Source of the DNA: Monodelphis domestica
Lineage: Eukaryota; Chordata; Mammalia; Didelphimorphia; Didelphidae
DNA: 64,000 nt
Direction of reading: 5' to 3'
Assembly: GCF_027887165.1 (NCBI RefSeq)
Contig: NC_077230.1
Coordinates: 33,307,351 to 33,371,350 of the forward strand
Positions within the stretch are counted from its first letter, which is position 1. The number at the start of each line of letters is the position of its first letter. Positions 1 through 12,664 of the stretch are shown here, piece after piece. The position numbers were made by a program, and so were the translations under genes. A model generated the notes under the pieces. The model had not been told where the DNA came from and made no database searches. It saw only the letters and a program-made list of their open reading frames with translations.

Positions 1-2806
1 TGCCTTCAACCTTAGGCTGCTTGGTCATCATGGCCTGAAAAAGAGTGTAATTCTCAGGGCTACAGGGCCACCTTCCAACTTCCTTTCTGGGCTGTGTTCA
101 TAGTGCCTCTCTGCCAGGGCTCATGGTCATTTCCAAGCGTCCAGTGAGGCCAGGGAACTCTTGTAATTAACTGAGAGTAAATAGATCATTCCGCAGACAT
201 TCATTCTCATTGGGTTAATGGGAAGAGAAGCAGAATGCATGACGGACTAATCATGCCTTTGTCTGGGGCACTTGGAAGACAAATCTCATTCCCCAACTCC
301 TTATCTCCTCAGATCCTGGCAGAGGTGTTGGAATGGTCAATAATTGTGCTTGATGTTTTGTTCCCTGAACATAAAGACAGCCATTTGGGATTCAGGAAAT
401 ACAAACCCAACAGACCTTATAATTGGATGATATACTTTGACCAGGTCAATACATGTGTCCTTAATCTACTATAGGAGAACCTGCTTGTAGATGTCATTTA
501 AAACATTTTTTCTTATATGAGGGATGGAAATTGTAGGATCTGCCTGCAGTCCCTACTTAATATCTTCCTGGGTGGATACCTGAGAAGGAGAATGGAGACT
601 GAGGAAAAATGGGTGAAAGGGTTATATATATATATAAAGAACATAACAAAGGAACAAAGAGTCAGAGACAAAGAGTTAAAACATATGGGATCCAGCAAGC
701 TCCTCTGATGGTATTCTCTGAGCTTCATGTATTCCCAAACATTTATTGAAGAATCCATGAATGTTGAGTGGGAGGTAACTAATGAACATGTGGCATGACA
801 TATGATTTAACATTGGCTCAATTGACAACCACATAATCATAGAGGAGGAGGTTAGTCATACAGGTGACTTGGTATGGAATGTGCTCTAACAAAGAGGTAG
901 CTAGGACCCTGTGGCAAATAATGTCCTGCTCAGGAATTCTTTTGTCCTTTGGACCAAAGGTTTGGAAATACAATAATCAAGAAGTAACATGACCATGAGT
1001 TTGTTATATGAACACACAAGATACAATATCAATACATCAATCATACTTTCAAGATGCTAATATACCTGATATGCTACAGAAATGATTATTACAAACAATT
1101 TTATGAGTATGTTCCCCTTTCATTTTTTATGACGCCATGTAAGACCTCATGTGACTTCTCTGTTCTGCAAAGTCTGGATCATATGATGGGGACAAGAATT
1201 GGCTTTTTAAGTGCAGCCTTAACCAAAGGCTCCAAGACTGCTGAAGTCTCAGTCTTAGATCTGGGAACTAGTAAATGAACTGACCAGTTGGGTTCCTGTA
1301 TAGATGTTGTATAATATTCTTTGGCTATAATAATAGTCCTCTTCTTGGTACCCTTCAGATGATTTTGCTTTCTCAATCTAATAGTTAGGATGGTGTGAAA
1401 CCTGGTGCATGAGGCTTGTTGGAGTTATAACTCTGTTTTCACGATTTTACCATAATCCCAAAAGATTGTGAAAATCACTATGGCCTCAGCTTTGCACTGA
1501 TATTCTTGATCTGGTGTCATTGTAGCCCAATTTATTAGGTGTGGCAGAATGCTCCAGATATTGGAATCTGGTGCCCCCTCACCATAGTGGTCATGGATAG
1601 GGGAACGTCTGGCCAACTATTTTGGGGCTGACGCATGAATCAGGAGACCTAGTAAGGATGAGACCTGATAATCCAGACCCAATGGAAGCATTAGGTTGGG
1701 ATTAGTATTGAATGTATTTGGATGTAGTTGTAGAGCTTTTTAGCAATGGAATTTAATTTAGTCTCATCGAAGCATTAAGTTGTATTTTCTTGGGCAGCTC
1801 CCAGTGGAGACTCAGGTAGACGTTCTATACAAGTCAAATCCTGTTCTAAATGTTACATAGCCATGATGATGTCATCTGTGTAGCTTGGGCAAAATGGAGT
1901 CTCAAACCTGTTCTTGGAACCTGGTCAAGCTGTTATAGAGAAATTGATATTTGGGAGGACTATATGGACCAATGGGCTATATCTGCTCTTTGCATGATCA
2001 AAGTATCGCTTGATGGTCAGGATATGATCCATCTGTATCCATGGGCTTGTTAAAAACTAGGGTCCAGGAGGGCCTTAGTTGTATGGACAGGTGGAAGGAT
2101 CATTGAAGTGGTCAAAATATGAATGAATTATTCCTCTTCTTGAACTTTATGTACTGCTGCTTTCCAACAACAACCCCTGATAACTACCTATTGCTAGATG
2201 AGAAAAATGGAGGCCTAAAGTGGTTAAATTACATAACAACCAGTAGCTACATGAATGAGAGGAGGGTCTTGGCTCAAACTGAAGAAACAAAGATTCAGAG
2301 TTCCAAAGTTGTAGAACTAAAACACAGGACTTTGGATTTCCAAGTCCACTGACTCATGCTGATTTCTGGGATCATGATATGATGGAGGAACCCTTCCCAG
2401 TTTCCCCCCAAAATAAATCTTTTTTTAAGCAGAGAGGTGATAGAAGTCCACTGGGGATAACTGAAAATCATATAAATTTTTTTTTTAAATACAAAGAACC
2501 CTGGTTTCAGTGATTGTCTAATAAAGGCTACTAGTCAAAAGAATGACTCATTATATAGATATTTCCATGCATGAGACACTTCTTTTTAAACCTTTTTCTT
2601 GTTACCCTTACTTCTAATCATTTACACGATACCTTTGATGGCATACTCTCTGATCTAATGACACTGACCTCCTGGTTGTTTCATGAACAAGACATTTCCT
2701 CTCTTGGCTGAAGGCATTGTCTCCTGCTGGCCCCTATGCCTAGACTTCTTCCTCCCTTCATCTCTACCTCCTGGCTCCCTTTAAATCTCAACTAAAATTT
2801 CAGGAA
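1..2806. other. No gene recognised
   Basis: Open frames here are short and overlap on both strands without a family motif or splice context. I see no clear LINE, SINE or LTR end. A retroelement origin for parts of 1.3-2.1 kb is possible but I could not place it. Confidence 0.5.
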
Positions 2807-2807
2807 G

Positions 2808-4205
2808 CCTTTTTTTTTTTGAAAATTTTATTTAATTAGTCAGTTTAGAATATTATTTCTTGGTTACAAGAAACATATTCTTTCCCTCACCTCCCCCACC
2901 CCTTCCCGTAGTTGACGCACAATTCCACTGTATTTTACATGTGTCCTTAATCAGAACCTATCTCCATGTTGTTGATGGTTACACTAGGATGAACATTTAG
3001 AGTCTACATTCCCAATCGTATCGCCCTTGACCCATGTAATCAAGCAGTTGATTTTCTTCGATGTTTCTACTTCCACAGTTTTTCCTCTGAATGTGGATAG
3101 TTTTCTTTCTCATAAATCCCTCCAGGTTGTTCAGGATCACTGCATTGCCACTAATGGAGAAGTCCATTACATTCAATTGTACCACAGTGTATCAGTCAAT
3201 GTTCTCCTAGTTCTGCTCCTCTTGCTCTGCATCAATTCCTGAAGGTCATTCTAGTTCACATGGAATTCCTCCACTTTATTATTCCTTTGAGCACAGTAGT
3301 ATGCTATCATCAATATATACCACAATTTGTTCAACCATTCCCCAATTGAAGGGCATCCCCTCATTTTCCAATTTTTTTGCCACCACAAAGAGTGCAGCTA
3401 TGAATATTTTTGTACAGGTCTTTTTTCTTATCATATCTTTGGAGTATAAACCCAGCAGTGCTATGGTTGGATGAAAGGGCAGGAAGTCTTTTAGCACCCT
3501 TTGGGCTTAGTTCCAAATTACCCTCCAGAATGGTTGAATCAATTCTCAACTCTATCCCTTTTAATCAGATCTATTTTTACTTTGGCTTTGTCAGATATCA
3601 TGATTGCAACTCCTGCCTTCCTTCTCTCAGTTGAGACCCAATAAATTTTGCTCCAACCTTTAATTCTAACCTTGTGAATGTCTACCCGTCTCATGTGTGT
3701 TTCTTGTAGATAGCATATGGTAGGATTCTGGTTTCTAATCAATTCTATTTGTTTTCATTTTATGGGTGAGTTCATTCCATTTACATTGAAAGTTATGATT
3801 GCCACTTGTGTATTCCCAAGCATTTTGATATCCTCTCCTAGTTCTGTTCTCTCTTCTTTTGCTATATCATTTTAAACCAGTGGTTTGCTTTTAATCTGTC
3901 CCCCTAATCTCCACCTTTAATATGCTTCTCTTTCTTCCCCCTCCTTTTTTGTTCCCTTATTATTTCTGGGGCATCTGTTAAGTTCCCTCCCTCCTCTCTT
4001 TCTCTCACTTTTTGTACTCCCCATCCCCCTTCCACCCTTGGTTTTCCCTTCTCTATTTCCCTGTAGAGTAAAATAGAATTCAATACCCCAATGGATCTAG
4101 ATGCTCTTCCCTCTCAGAACTGATGTCATTGAGAGTAAGGTTTAAGTATTACCTATTAGCACTCTCTTACTCTCCTTCTTATAATAGTATTCTTCCCCTC
4201 CCCTT
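2808..4205 (-). mobile_element. L1 LINE, internally deleted, minus strand
   Basis: Read on the minus strand, the element ends at the T-run at 2808-2821. The 3' untranslated region before it matches the L1 3' ends near 6.3-6.58 kb and 33.5-33.7 kb in this window. Positions 2900-3545 cover the end of ORF2 (the C-terminal region after the reverse transcriptase). Positions 3540-3830 then encode the start of the ORF2 endonuclease, with the QETH motif and a GVAIMISDKAKV stretch. The order jumps from the ORF2 start straight to the ORF2 end, so most of endonuclease and all of reverse transcriptase are missing. Positions 3830-4205 are the purine-rich (on the minus strand) sequence upstream of ORF2. 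It is not functional. Confidence 0.8.
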
Positions 4206-4214
4206 CCCCAGTGA

Positions 4215-6590
4215 TACTGAGGATGCCACTGGAATTGGCAGGTGGAGGACCCTAGGAGCTATGTCAGCTGTGGCTTCAGCTCCAGAGATTCCCCAGTGGC
4301 TCACAAATGGGGGCTGAAGGAGTGAATACCACAGAGTCCACTGGCACAAGGCCTTGAGAACAAGACCTCAGACCTCACTGCTAACAAATAAGGGACTTTG
4401 GAGACCTGAGGAACCCAGACTAGATTGTTCTATTCTAGCTTATGCCAGGGAGAGGAGAGAGAGGAAAGAGTACACACTAGTGAGTGTGGTTATTGAGGTA
4501 CTAGGGGCCTGAAGGAATCTCAGGTTGCTGCCACATTGGGAGGTGCACTGTCTGAACTGCCCACAGGCTCTGTTTGGAGCATCTGAAGTCAATCACAGAC
4601 AGGAGCTTGAGTGAGGAACCAGGATTACATCAGACATCTGACTATAAAAACTGGAATAACTAAACAGGACCCAGGAAAAAAAATAAACATGAAATCTGAG
4701 GTAACATAGCCAAGCACCCTAGGAACTCTGGGACTCCAGCAAAAAGTGAAGTCTATTGGTTTGGTCACTAAAATTTTAATAAGTTAGCAAGCAAAAGAGA
4801 AAAAACCCAACTATTGATAGAAATTATGCAAACAGAGAAGATTTTGATTTACATGCAGAAGACAGTGAAGTAAAAATACTTACTTCAAAAACAGCAAAGA
4901 AATATAATAAATGTCCTCCAGTTCAAAAATAACTTTTGGAAGAGCTTTTAAAAAGATCTCAAAAAATGAGAAAGATTGAACAAAAATTAGGAAAAAATAA
5001 GAGTAATGCAAGAAAATTTTGGAAATTCACCCAGATTTAAAAAAAATATCCAGAAATTCATGGGAGAAAATAATTTATTAAGAACAAGAATTGGACAAGG
5101 GTAAGCCACCAATATCCTAAGACAACAATATCCTAAGACAACAAGAAATAATAAAAACAAAATGAAGACAATGAAATAATAGAAGAAAATATGAAACATC
5201 ACAAAAGAAACTAAACTGAAAAATAGATAAAAAAGAGACAATATAAGAATAGCTGTATTCCTGGAAAGATAAAAAATAAAAGAGTTTAGACATCATACTC
5301 CAAGAAATTATTAAAGAAATCTGCCCAGAAATCCTAGAATCAGAGAGCAAAATAGAAATATAATGAATCCACTGATCACCACCTCAATGAGACCCCCAAA
5401 TAAAAATACACAAGTGTACCATTGCTAAATTCCATAGCTCCCAGGTTAAGGAGAAAATACTATAAGCAACAAGAAAAAAAACAATTTAAATACTATAGAG
5501 TCAGAATAGCAAAAGACTAAACAACCTCAGCATTAAAATAATTCAGGGAATAGAACATAATATTTCATAGAACAAAGAACTAGGTTTACAACCAAGTATA
5601 ACATACTCATCAAAGCTCAGCATAATTATACAAGATAAAAATAAATATTTAATAAACTCAGGAGTTTAAACTATTCCTGGGGAAAACCCAGAACTCAGGA
5701 GAAAATTTGACTTATAAAAACATACAAAGGTAATGATTTTTGTATGGGAAAATGTCATCTGTGGACCCTGGAAATGGCATCATTGCCTGGGTATTTTGAA
5801 AGGACATTTGTGTATGGAAAACTTGAGTGAATACAATAGAATGAGCTAAAATGGTAATAGAACAGACCAGGATGAGGTAGGGTGGAATTACTATCCTATA
5901 TGAAGACAGGATGAGTGGAGGAACTGTCACAGAGAGAAGGAGGGGGTGGAGGATTGATAGTACTAGAACCCTCCTCTCATCAGATCTGCTATTAAGAGAG
6001 AACTATATACACAATTAGAAGAGTAAAAGAAGAGTAAAAATCTTCTTAACATACAGAAAAAATAAAAGGAAGGGGTATGGGATGAGGAAGGGACTGGAAA
6101 TCCCTTGGGGGATTGTGGTATTAAGAGAAGGAAGGGTGGATTAAGAGAAATGAGAGCAAAGATTAAGAAAAGGGAGGGGAGTACATATCAAGACACAGGA
6201 AGGTAAGGTGAGGGGATAAGGGAGGGACTCCTAGTATAAGATAGGGGAGGGATTTTTAGGATCAAACTCATATCAAGAAGAATGAGGAACCACTATCCAC
6301 ATCCAGAGGAAACACTGTGGGGTTAAATACACTGAAGAAAAACAACTGCTTGAATACATGGGTTGAAGGGATATGGTTGGGATGTAGACTCTAAATGAAC
6401 ATCCTAGTGTAAACAACAACATGGAAATAGGTTCTGATCAAGGACACAAGTAATACCCAATGAAAGTGTGTGTTGGCTGCGGGGAAAAGTGGGTGGAGGG
6501 AAGGGAGGGAAATAATGTGATATTGTAACCAAGGAATAATGTTCTAAATTGATTAAATAAACTTATTCAAATGAGAAAAAAATAAAAAAA
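4215..6590 (+). mobile_element. HAL1-type half-LINE, plus strand
   Basis: This plus-strand element has a GC-richer leader (4215-4700), then an A-rich region that reads as a degraded ORF1-like coiled-coil protein (about 4750-5700), then purine-rich sequence. It closes with the L1 3' end (6290-6583), almost the same as the L1 end at 33.5-33.7 kb. No endonuclease or reverse transcriptase lies between ORF1-like sequence and the 3' end. That is the hallmark of HAL1 elements, which are mobilised by L1 proteins. The reading frame is broken in many places. It lies 5' end to 5' end with the minus-strand L1 at 2808-4205. Confidence 0.65.
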
Positions 6591-6790
6591 AAGAATGAGG
6601 GCATGGTTGGGGGGATAAGGAAGAGTTCTTAGGAAGGGGGAATAGAATAAGAATTAAAATAAATGAGGAAGGGACAAGTGAGGGACTTTTGGAAAGGTGG
6701 GCTATTTTGGAATCAGGAAGGCAAGGGGAGAGAATAAGGGAGGTTTTGGGGTTCAGGGTAAGAATTGGAGACCTGCTGGTCAAAGAAAAT
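6591..6790. other. Purine-rich spacer, no gene
   Basis: GGAA/GGGA-rich sequence between the HAL1 A-tail and the RTE tail. It resembles the purine-rich tract at 5.93-6.25 kb and may be a second HAL1 or L1 remnant. Confidence 0.4.
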
Positions 6791-6799
6791 TGGTCTTCT

Positions 6800-9235
6800 C
6801 AGCAGTATATAGCAGTAGTAGTAGTAGTAGTTTCTCAGTAACCGAGAATGGCGATTGTCTTTGTGCGTTTTCATCTATGGTTAACCCTCATATGACTTTG
6901 AAGTCCAAAGACTGAGATGCAAAGTTTGTGGCACATGGGGCATGGGACACCAGTTGTTAGGGGAGGTGCGGTTACGGCCTGGTGTCCGCGTGCAACGGCA
7001 AGACGTTGACATCATTGGTCTTCAAAGGTGGTGTCAGTGGCATGACTGATGTAGATATGCCAGTTGCTTCTGACAGAGGCAGCAAGTTCTAGTTCTAGTT
7101 GCTTTGGTGGAATGCCAGCCCACTTCAAGTTTGACTTTAGCTGATTCTTGTATCTTTTCTTTGGTCAACCTAGCTTCCTGAGTCCAGCTGACAGTTCACC
7201 ATAGAATACCTGTCTTGGTATTCACTGTGGGTCTATGCGGATGACGTGTCCAGACCATCGTAGCTGGATTTTGAGGACCATGGCTTTGATGCTGGTGGAG
7301 TTGACTCGGTCCTGCCATTGGATCCTCATGATTGACCGGAGGGAGCGTTGGTGGAATTGCTCCAGCTGTTTCATGTACTTCTGGTACAGTGTCCATGTCT
7401 CACAACTGTACAGGAGCTAGCTGAGGACCACTGCTATACTTTGAGCTTCATCGCAGTGCTTACACCGCTGCGTTGGAGGACTTTGCAGCGCAGCCGCCCG
7501 AGTGCCTGGCTGGCCTTTTGGATCTTAGCATTGATCTCGTGGTCTAGGGACCTGTCTTTGGTGATGGTGCTGCCTAGGTACTTGACAGTGCTGACATTGC
7601 AAAGCTGTGTGCCATCAATTGTAATGCACTGCTGGTTAGTTAGCCTCCCCAGTGCGGGTTGGAACAGCACCTCTGTTTTGTTGAAGCTGATGGCCAGGCC
7701 AAACAGTGGACAGAGAACCTGTCCACAATGGTTTGGAGATGATTTTCTTGGAGGGCCATGAGAGTACAGTCATCTGCAAAGAGAGCTTCCAGGATGAGTC
7801 TCTCTGTTGTCTTTGTTTTTGCAGTCAGGCACGAAGGTCGAATAGTGAGCCATCCAATCAGTATTTGATGTAGACGCCCAGATTTAGATCCATCACAGCA
7901 TGTCGTATTACCTGGGTGAACTATAGGTTGAATAGTACTGGAGCGAGGACACAGCCTTGTTTCACGCCATTGGAGATGTTGAAGCCATCGGAAGTCTCTC
8001 CACCAGATAGGACTTCCTCTGTCATACTGACATGAAAGAGCTGAATCAGTTTGACAAATTTTGCTGGGCAACCGAGCTTGCTGAGGATCACCCACAATGC
8101 TTCCCTGTTCACTGTGTTGAACGCCTTTGTCAGGTCTATGAAGACAATGTAGAGACTCAGGTTCTGCTCAAGGCATTTTTCCTGCATTTGCCTCACCGTG
8201 AAGACCATGTCGATGGTGCTGCGATCTGGTTGGAAACCACATTGTGATTCAGGCAGGTTCTGCTCTGAAACAGATGACAGGAGTCTGTTGAGTATAATAC
8301 GGGTGAGGATCTTTCCAGCAGTGGAGAGTAGTGAGATGCCTCTGTAGTTGTCACAGGCTGCTCATGCGCCTTTGTTCTTGTATAAGGCTACGATGGAGGC
8401 ATATCTGAGTTCTGGGGACATGTCTTCCTCTTCCCATATGCTGGTCAGCACTATATGGAATGCCTGAAGTGCCTTTCCCTTTAAGGCATTGTACACATTG
8501 GTTGGGATCCCGTCTTTACTGGGTGCCTTGCCTGCACTCATTTGTTTAATGGCTTTTTGGACTTCTTCTATTGAAGGAGGGATGTCAAGTTTTTTGATGG
8601 TGCGGTTTTGGGGGATCTGGTCAAGGGCGCTTTGGTCAACTGAAGAAGGTAGGTTGAGAAGTTGACTGAGTCAACTGAGTTTTTTTCACCTGTTGCTGAT
8701 GCCTTTTTTTATCTTTTATGAGAGTGTCACCATCAGAGGATAGTAAGGGGGCTGTGGCGGGTTTTAATGGCCCATAGACAGTCTTGAGGGCACTGAAAAA
8801 TTGTAGTTTTTCGTATCAGCAAAGTGCTGGATTTCTTCTGCCTTTTTTTCCCCACCATTGGTCTTGCATCTTCCTGATCTCACACTGTGCCATAGCTTGG
8901 AGAGACTTGAATCTGTTCTTTTTAGGAGCAGAGTTTGGATTACTTTGCCATTCCATAAAGGTTTTGTTCTTTTTTGTTCAACAGATCTTCAATAGCAGTG
9001 TTGTTCTCATCGAACCAGTCCTGGTGGTTGCTTTGCTTGGGACCTAGGACTGCCTTTGATGTTTCCGTCACCGTGTCTCTGAACTGGTTCCATTTCTCGG
9101 TTGGACTTCCAGTGAGTGGTCCTTGACAGACAGCTTGTCGTCTAGGCAAGACTGGAATGTTTGCAGATAAAATGGATCTCTGAGACGAAAATACGTGGAC
9201 TGTCTGAGCACGTTTTAGATGATGAGGCGCAATAC
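6800..9235 (-). mobile_element. RTE-like non-LTR retrotransposon, 5' truncated, minus strand
   Basis: The minus strand encodes a reverse transcriptase that is not L1-like. At 7921-8208 it shows motif A (FIDLTKAF) and motif B (SNGVKQGC). A FADD catalytic box follows in another frame near 7.75-7.85 kb. The thumb and C-terminal region run through 7200-7670. Near 6900-6960 the translation ends in a Cys-Cys-His-His zinc-finger-like stretch (CPMCHKLC then QSHMRVNH). The 3' tail is an (ACT)n run at 6813-6830. No endonuclease is visible, so the copy is 5' truncated, and it has frameshifts. Clade placement as RTE is from memory; Dong/R4 is an alternative. Confidence 0.72.
6813..6830. repeat. AGT trinucleotide run (3' tail of RTE-like LINE)
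   Basis: Six AGT units on the plus strand, reading ACT on the element's own strand. Short trinucleotide tails are usual at RTE 3' ends, and this one marks the insertion boundary. Confidence 0.8.
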
Positions 9236-9875
9236 ATATTAGTACCTTTACCAAAACTGACCATATATTAGGATTCAAAAACATTTTAGTTAAATGTAGA
9301 AAAAGCAGAAATTTTAAATGCATCCTTTTCAGAACATAATGCAATAAAAATCATATATAATAAAGAGCTATAAAAACCAAAGTAAAAACCAATTGAAGAC
9401 TAATTAACTTAATCTTAAAGAATGAGTGGAAGTTAAAGAATACATTATTGAAACAATAAATAATCTCATTAAAGAGAATGATAATAATGAGATAATATGC
9501 CAAACCAGGACATAGCAAAAATAGAAATTAGAGGAAAATTTTTATTTCTAAATTAATAAAATAGAGAAATAAAATCTACAAATTGGAAAAGCAATTTAAA
9601 AAACTAGAAAAAGAATAAAAAAAATCCACAACTAAATATTAAATTAGAAATCCTAAAAACTAAAGGTAAGATCAATAAAATTAAGTGTAAGAAAGCCATT
9701 GAAGTAAATCTAGGAATTGATTCTTTGAAAAAAATCAACAAAATTGATAAACCATTGGTTAATCTGATAAAAAAGAGAAAAAAACCAAACCACTATTATT
9801 AAAAATGAAAAGGGTGAACATGCCACCAATGAAGATGAAATTAAAGCAGTCATTAAGAGTTTATTTTTTTCCTAT
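9236..9875 (+). mobile_element. L1 ORF2 fragment, plus strand
   Basis: A-rich plus-strand sequence resembling the end of the L1 endonuclease and the linker before reverse transcriptase. Clues are a DHILGF-like stretch at the start and the FFEKINKIDKP-like stretch near 9720-9760. It carries many stops and is an old fragment. It abuts the truncated 5' edge of the RTE-like element. Confidence 0.6.
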
Positions 9876-10330
9876 TTGTTCATTATGAAATAGCTTAGTA
9901 TTAGATCCCTGAGCACAGTGAATCACTCTTTACCCTATTTTTTCTTTGAAGTTCTTTGAGTGCAGGGCAGAAATTATATTGACCCTCATATAACCTGCTT
10001 GAGTCTAGTAGTAGGTCTAAACCTGAACACACATAAAATCCAGACATGGTTTCTGGTGGTACAATAATGGTTTAGAAAGCATAAACATACTGTAAAAGTC
10101 TTACTTTAACACCTATCATATTATGGAAGTAATCTTGCATTCCTGAAAGGTTGTGGCATTGGAACAAATGTCTCATTGGGTATGACCAAGGTGGAAAGAT
10201 ACGGTTTTAGAAAGAGTATGGTCATGGCAACAGATTGTGTCTGCTGTCTAAGGCCAATCTAGCTAAATATTGTCCTGGTACTATATGTTATCTGAGAACC
10301 AGACTGATTCAGCTGATCAAATTAAATTTT
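9876..10330. other. No gene recognised
   Basis: Unique-looking AT-rich sequence with no open frame or repeat end that I can identify. Confidence 0.4.
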
Positions 10331-10334
10331 ATAG

Positions 10335-10930
10335 GAAGATGCAGAAACAGGTCTACTATTACATTGTGAGAGCAGCTATAAATTGTTATTTTTTTTAAAG
10401 AAACAAGATGGAAATATATTTTAAGAACTATAAAATTCTTCATGCTAATTGACTAGGGATCCTATTACTAGATTTAGGCCCTATGGACATTATTGAGAGG
10501 GCAAAAAGCTGTGTATATATGATAACATTCATGGAAGTTCTTTATTTGTAATGACAAAATAACTGGAAATAACAAAAATACAGTATTAGATTATGATATT
10601 GAATGTAATGGATTGTTTTGTTATTAGAAATGACAGATATTGGAAATATAAAGAAAATAAGGGCACTTTTTGAAGAGATAAACAAAGAGGAAAAGAGAAG
10701 AATAATATATACTACGATTACATAAAAAATAATAGTCATAAAATCAAGAGAAAAAGGTACCAAAGTAAAGCAAATCCAAAGGGAACTCAAAAACACAGGA
10801 TATTAATATTAACACACATATATAATTCACATATTTTAAACAAATTATAAAAATGTGAAGTATTACACATGATAAATGCACATGCATTTGTTTATTTAGA
10901 TATTTTTTGTTGTTGATAGTTACTAAGTAC
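10335..10930 (+). mobile_element. Probable old L1 3' fragment, plus strand
   Basis: A-rich sequence with phrases typical of the L1 ORF2 C-terminus and 3' region (for example around 10530-10580 and 10690-10720). Diverged and without a clear A-tail. Confidence 0.4.
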
Positions 10931-12165
10931 ATAATAAAACAAGAATTTCCTCTGAAGGAAAAAACAAAACAAAAAATAAACTATAAAACCATACTCTTTA
11001 AGGCTGTGTTATTTTTTTCTTACACTGTTGTGTTTTGTTGAATTCTTGTCCTTGGAGCTTTGTCAAATCACCATATGGGTTTCTCTAGTTTTCTTGCTTA
11101 CAATTGAGGTTCCAAATAGTCTCATCATTCAGTGGTTAGAATGTGAAAATACACATAGTTAAAGTTAGCTAATAAATTTACCATGATGAAAACTTACCAT
11201 CATCCATTTCCTTTTAGTTTTTTTTTTTACTTTCTTGGATTGAGACATTTTGCAAAACCAAAAATGAGCAAACAAGTTCAACCTGAGGAATCGCAGTCTT
11301 ATTTCTGGAATCATTCTAGGTTTAGGGGAAAATATACAAAGAAGCTTAAATGATTTCCTATCATAACACTGAAAGATTCTTAGATGTAAGCACACTGTAG
11401 AAATTAATGAACTTTAATTCTGTGCATAAGGGCAAAACTAAGATAAAGGAGACAGATGGGAAAGTGGTAGTAATATGTCATTTTACATCTTGGGAAAGGT
11501 CATGATTATTTAAGTATTGATAGGAACATTTGAGGTTCTCATCTTATAAGTAAGAAAAATGAGTCCCATAGAATATACTCATAGAGCAAGTCTGAGACTT
11601 CAGGACTATTAGTCTAAATACAATGCAAGCTTAAAGCAGGGGAAAGAGATGACTTTTTAAAGTACTGCATGAGTTTGTATTCAGAGATTTATCCTGACCA
11701 ATGTGTATATAATGCTATTCAAAATTTGAAGTGATAGACTACTGATGTTCTGATTTGTTGTTTAAGACTGACATCAACTCAAAGAATCCAGAGCAACTTG
11801 AACATGGATCTGGGAGGGAGGCTTGGATTCTATAAGCAGGAATAGGTTATTTTCTCATCAGATAAACTCATATACAAACAGTTCAGTGATAACTGGAATA
11901 TTGACAGAATTCATGAATGTCAACAAATGCTGCATCAACATTCTCTAAGTAAAGATGAAAACAGGTTTTCTTAATAGACATAATAGATTTTCCCCTTTGC
12001 ATTTTCTTTTGTTTTCCAGATGTCCATTGGAAACATCTGAAATTGAAGGTAAGGAAACAGGGTTATTTTAATGTGCATTCTAGTATCTATGTAAAATAAA
12101 ATCAAATTAAATGTGGACATTAAGCCTAAAAGCCTGACCAGTCTTAAGTAGGAAAAACAAGGAAT
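10931..12165. other. No gene recognised
   Basis: AT-rich sequence with no supported exon, RNA or repeat. The open frame on the minus strand at 11165-11395 has no recognisable motif. Confidence 0.45.
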
Positions 12166-12169
12166 GGAA

Positions 12170-12368
12170 GCCTTTGCAGCTAGATTTTTCAGTGGATAGA
12201 GAGCCAGGCCTGGAGACAGGAGGTCCTATGTTCAAATCTGGCCTCAGATACTGCCGAGCCCAGTGACCCTAGGCAAGTCATTTAACCGTAATTGCCTGCT
12301 CCTTACCATTCTTCTGCCTTGGAACCCATATGCAGTATTGATTCTAAGATGGAAGGTAAAGGTTTTAA
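12170..12368 (+). mobile_element. Marsupial tRNA-derived SINE (Mon1/Mar1 type), plus strand
   Basis: Contains the marsupial SINE hallmarks in order: GGATAGAGAGCCAGGCCTGG, then GGTTCAAATCTGGCCTCAGA-like sequence near 12230, then the GGCAAGTCATTTAACC core, then GGAACC and a GGAAGGTAAAGG end. Same family as the copies near 45.2 and 59.6 kb. About 10-15% diverged by eye. Confidence 0.85.
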
Positions 12369-12389
12369 GGAAAATCTTGTACCCATGTT

Positions 12390-12565
12390 AACCAAATCTT
12401 AGTATACTTGGGAGGTATTGGTTTATCTTGTTCCTGCCATACCATTTTCCAATTTTCCCAATGGTTTTTATCAAAGAGTAAATTCTTGTCCCCAAAACTT
12501 GGATCTTTTGATTTATCAAACATTAGATTACTATGCTGAATGGAAATTTCTAAATATTTGCTAAG
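12390..12565 (-). mobile_element. L1 ORF2 fragment, minus strand
   Basis: On the plus strand this shows the antisense of the L1 ORF2 region after the reverse transcriptase core. It parallels 43.50-43.62 kb in this window: both have CCAATTTTCCCA, a TTATCAAACA(T/C)TAG stretch and similar spacing. A small old fragment. Confidence 0.6.
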
Positions 12566-12664
12566 CTCTTTTTCTAGGCCTTCTAGGTACCTATTATTTT
12601 ATTCTGCATTCAACTACAAGGTCTTTTTTGGCCTTACTTTGTAATTCAGAAAACTTGATGAAAC

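Noticed and set aside
7348-7761. 137-codon plus-strand frame and the 71-codon frame at 8032-8247
   Set aside because: They lie antisense to the RTE-like reverse transcriptase and have no motif of their own.
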